Assembly: GCF_030269925.1 (NCBI RefSeq)
Contig: NC_085114.1
Span: forward strand, 10,806,001-10,870,000
Direction: 5' to 3'
Source: Bombyx mori
Taxonomy: Eukaryota > Arthropoda > Insecta > Lepidoptera > Bombycidae
DNA length: 64,000 bases
In this document: piece after piece, positions 61,202 through 64,000 of the stretch
Layout: each line of letters starts with the position of its first letter
Numbering within the stretch: the stretch's first letter is position 1
Made by a program: the position numbers and the translations under genes
The notes under the pieces: model-generated
What the model was told of the DNA's origin: nothing
Databases searched by the model: none
Seen by the model: only the letters and a program-made list of their open reading frames with translations

Positions 61202-63450
61202 TAAAACTTTGATATCGGCATAGTTGAGCAAATGGCCAATTTCGTGCTACGCGTTCAACAGATGTGATGCATATCCGAGCGAATACCGCTTTTCATTTCA
61301 AGACTTGAATTCGAACTGTTACTCGCAAGGAATTTGACTTTTCATTGCGTGCGTCAGCTCCGAAGCCAGCGTGACCGTTCTGATTAATGACGCAACGCTA
61401 ACGGTATTATCAAACAATTAGTTTGAAAATTAATATCGTGAGGGTTGCAGTTGACGTGATGTTGCAGAAATGTCTACGGCATTCGCGGCTGCACCCGTGA
61501 TTGCGCTTTCAGTCAACGTTCGCGAGTTTAATTAGTGAAGACCTACAGTGCAGTTGTTCAAATGTTGGTAGCACTTGTGGAGGCGTGGCCGTGAAACCTC
61601 AGAAATGCAGCTAGTTATTAAGTTGCGGTCAAATTAATTACGTGTAAAGAAGCAGTACAGTTAATTTGTTTTTAATTGTTTCAATTTCGAAGTATTCTCG
61701 TTATATGAATTATTTATGTCCGTATCGTAGAAGGGTTCATTTAGACTGTAGACGAAACGTAATAATATTTTGTTGTACGTACCTTAATATAAAATAACGA
61801 ATTTTGTGCTGGTTCAAATATATATATAAAAGGAATGTAAAAATCTCATATCGTAAAGATGGATATCCCGAGCTTGTACCGAAGAAAAACACACATTCTG
61901 AGGGCAAGAAAGCCTCGAGCGAGCACTTAGCTTCGGCTATTATGGGCGCTGTGACCGCTAGCGCGTCGAAACGACGTAAACTATAAAACCGTTAAAGCAA
62001 CGTTTCAGCAGCCGTAAAGAGCGTCGCAGGATCTGTTGACAATGTCGGCCCCGACCCGTCATAAAACGTATGCACCCGGGCACGCTGTTAAACTTAACGG
62101 CACTCTGATTAAACTTATCTCCGGGACAACGACTAAATCACGACCTCTAATAATAATCGCTTGTTCGTCTACAATGACACCTTGGCAATTGTTTTGGTTT
62201 CAACCACCTAGCTTGAGCTGTGGGAGATAGTGTGCACAAATGAGTGACCTTGAATGTAGATCTTGAACAAACTATAGCTAAAGTACTTTTACGAGATCAT
62301 TTCTTCTTCTTCTTCTTCTTCTAATTCCTGTCTTGACAGTGGTCGTGATCGTCATGTAGTATTGGGTAACGATTTTTTTTTAAATAATGGAAAAAAATTA
62401 TAAGGTCATGGAGCGGCATGATACTGTAAAAGTAAAAAATTTTTAAAAGACCTACTAATTGCGATTTTAGCATGATTATTTTATTGAGGATATTTTTCAT
62501 TAATCGGGGAGCTTCCTTTAAAGAAAAGCAAACATATTCGGGGCTAATGTTAGGTAGCATAAAACGGAGGACTCAAAACGTTTTACAAGTGCTGGAAGGA
62601 TGTTATAAAGATTTTACGATCGCGTTTATTCAGCGAACGTTGCATTGGCCTTAATGGACGACCTAAGTGCATAGAGACATTCATGACAGTGGTAAAAACT
62701 GGTAAGTAAACGATTTCTATTCCAGCAGTAAAGGCTACCAACCACGCATTATGAGATGGGAAATCCGCATTGTCTATGCATGTTTTTCGAACAGTAAATC
62801 CAGCAATCTAGTCCACGTAAAATTGTCGCTAACTCTGTTACCCTAGTCCTCTAAAACAATTATAAATGAGCTGTAGAAGGCTTGTGTTCAAGATACATTA
62901 AATTTGATGAGTCGCAACTTCACAAACAAATGGACGATTAATGTTCATCCATTTAGAATTTTGTGTTATAATGAACGAAAAATAAAGAAAGGTAATAAGG
63001 GAAATACGAAAGTAGTTATGGGATAGCTTTCGAATTAAAAATCGTTTGATTTACTTTGCGTCAGATGTTTTGTCTGTGGTGATTCATCACGTTGGACAAT
63101 GATGAGGGAGATTTGGTTCGAAAGAAAAACAAACCCGCGTCATCGATTAGTAATACGAGACAATTCGGGCTTTATTGTGTTTTCCATTGAAACTGCGGAA
63201 ATGAGGCTCTCTAGAGTCAGACCCACTCGTGTGTTGTGATCGAATTTCCGTGAGTGGAAACTAATGTCTTCATTATTTTGTATTCCTAAATGAATTACTA
63301 CAATATAATTCCATACTACTGCTTGATTTGTAGGAGTATTTCTTTTTGTATTGCTACATAGCTAAGTACATTCTATCCCATCTCGTATGTTGATATAAAT
63401 TTATAAGTTGATGGTGGACTAAAAAACATAACTATTTAATTGTTTTTTGT
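61202..63450. other. Stretch without a confident gene
   Basis: AT-rich with a GC-richer segment at 61850-62200 that holds the open frame at 61840-61986. A (TTC)n run lies at about 62300-62322. I see no other feature. Confidence 0.5.
61840..61986 (+). other. Coding-like open frame ending KRRKL, unidentified
   Basis: The frame includes RKDGYPELVPKKNTHSEGK, then SEHLASAIMGAVTASASKRR, KL and a stop TAA. Codons use G or C in third position far more than the surroundings. The basic end resembles a nuclear-localisation signal but that is only suggestive. It could be a terminal exon of a plus-strand gene or a retroposed fragment. Confidence 0.25.
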
Positions 63451-63815
63451 GACGAAGTTCCTTATGGGACGACTCGGAGGGGTACCTTAACTGGGAAAAA
63501 ACGTCCGTAACGTAAGATTTTTATTAGTAATGCACACAGTGTAACGACTTAGCTTTGTAATAACGTACAAAAAATAACTTATTTTTTTATCATTCATTGA
63601 CCACGATCTCAGAGCCTTCGTTTGCGCAATACACTAACTCTTATGCAAACAAGCGTGAAGAAGTGTACCACAATAAGTTCGCACGTTACCGAATGACCGT
63701 GGGTTGTTGTGAAACCTCCAGTCTTATTTTCTTTATACTTCGAATAGAACTTGAAATTAATATTTATATAATAAGGAACTTCGTTCCTATCCGTTGTCAC
63801 ACCACACCACACATC
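63451..63815 (-). repeat. Short interspersed family B, copy 3
   Basis: Inverted copy of 25697-26063. The centre, including ACCGTGGGTTGTTGTGAAAC, is preserved, with GACGAAGTTCCTTATGGG at the left edge and CACACCACACATC at the right. It is essentially full length (about 365 bases). Confidence 0.82.
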
Positions 63816-64000
63816 TTTTTTTTTGTGTGATGAGCAGCGGTCTGCTTGTAGCGTTATACTATAATGCTATGATTGTGTAGAAATCATGGATGGAGGCGGT
63901 CATGGCCCCCAGCAATTAGGAACGCGGCTAGCGGATGATTGTGGACGCCATTTGCTTGTCTGCTTTCGTTGGCTATAAAAAGCCATTGCCTAGTTAAGCC
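63816..64000. other. Window end, unidentified
   Basis: More GC-rich than average. A palindromic TATA-like GGCTATAAAAAGCC lies near 63970, 30 bases from the window edge; whether a transcript starts beyond cannot be seen. Confidence 0.35.

Overview
The window reads as lepidopteran nuclear DNA, most probably silkworm (Bombyx mori or a very close relative). It is AT-rich, has small exons with GT/AG borders separated by long introns, and is full of a tRNA-derived SINE that I recognise as Bombyx Bm1. It also carries Lep1-type non-autonomous Helitrons, 5'-truncated LINE tails and several short inverted-repeat families. There is no bacterial, plasmid or phage character.

The one gene that can be read with confidence is on the minus strand and occupies the left 12 kb: a matrix metalloproteinase that aligns best with insect Mmp2 (the glypiated MMP). 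Eight exons (12039-11890, 6065-5920, 4115-3957, 3873-3305, 2938-2797, 2636-2477, 1984-1881, 1757-1489) join in frame without a break into 565 residues plus a stop. They give the N-terminal part of the catalytic domain, the structural and catalytic zinc sites, a long Thr/Pro/Tyr-rich linker, a four-bladed hemopexin domain closed by a Cys-Cys pair, and a C-terminal tail that looks like a GPI-anchor signal. The exon at 12039-11890 is found only through homology and splice phase. Signal peptide, propeptide and cysteine switch were not found; they lie either undetected in the remaining 52 kb or beyond the window, so the next intron is probably very large. The 3' UTR runs left from 1488.

From 12040 to 64000 I find no convincing gene. 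The stretch is a mosaic of AT-rich intronic or intergenic DNA and mobile elements. It holds about a dozen recognisable Bm1 copies plus older relics, three copies each of two short interspersed families (A: 9606, 20884, 27895; B: 25697, 55890, 63451), at least seven Helitron-like elements, several LINE 3' ends, some with clear target-site duplications, and one MITE with roughly 40-bp inverted ends. A R1-type LINE tail at 53742-54535 sits inside a Bm1 copy with a 16-bp duplication.

Other non-repeat signals are a cluster of four CACGTG E-boxes (14282-14469), two perfect long hairpins (8672-8729 and 38831-38879), a CpG-rich block with a perfect splice donor that could be a minus-strand first exon (about 42917-43200), and a few short coding-like open frames (54709-54852, 59627-59848, 61840-61986) that I cannot identify. 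I see no evidence of a new multi-gene system; the useful content is the Mmp2 gene model and the repeat structure around it.
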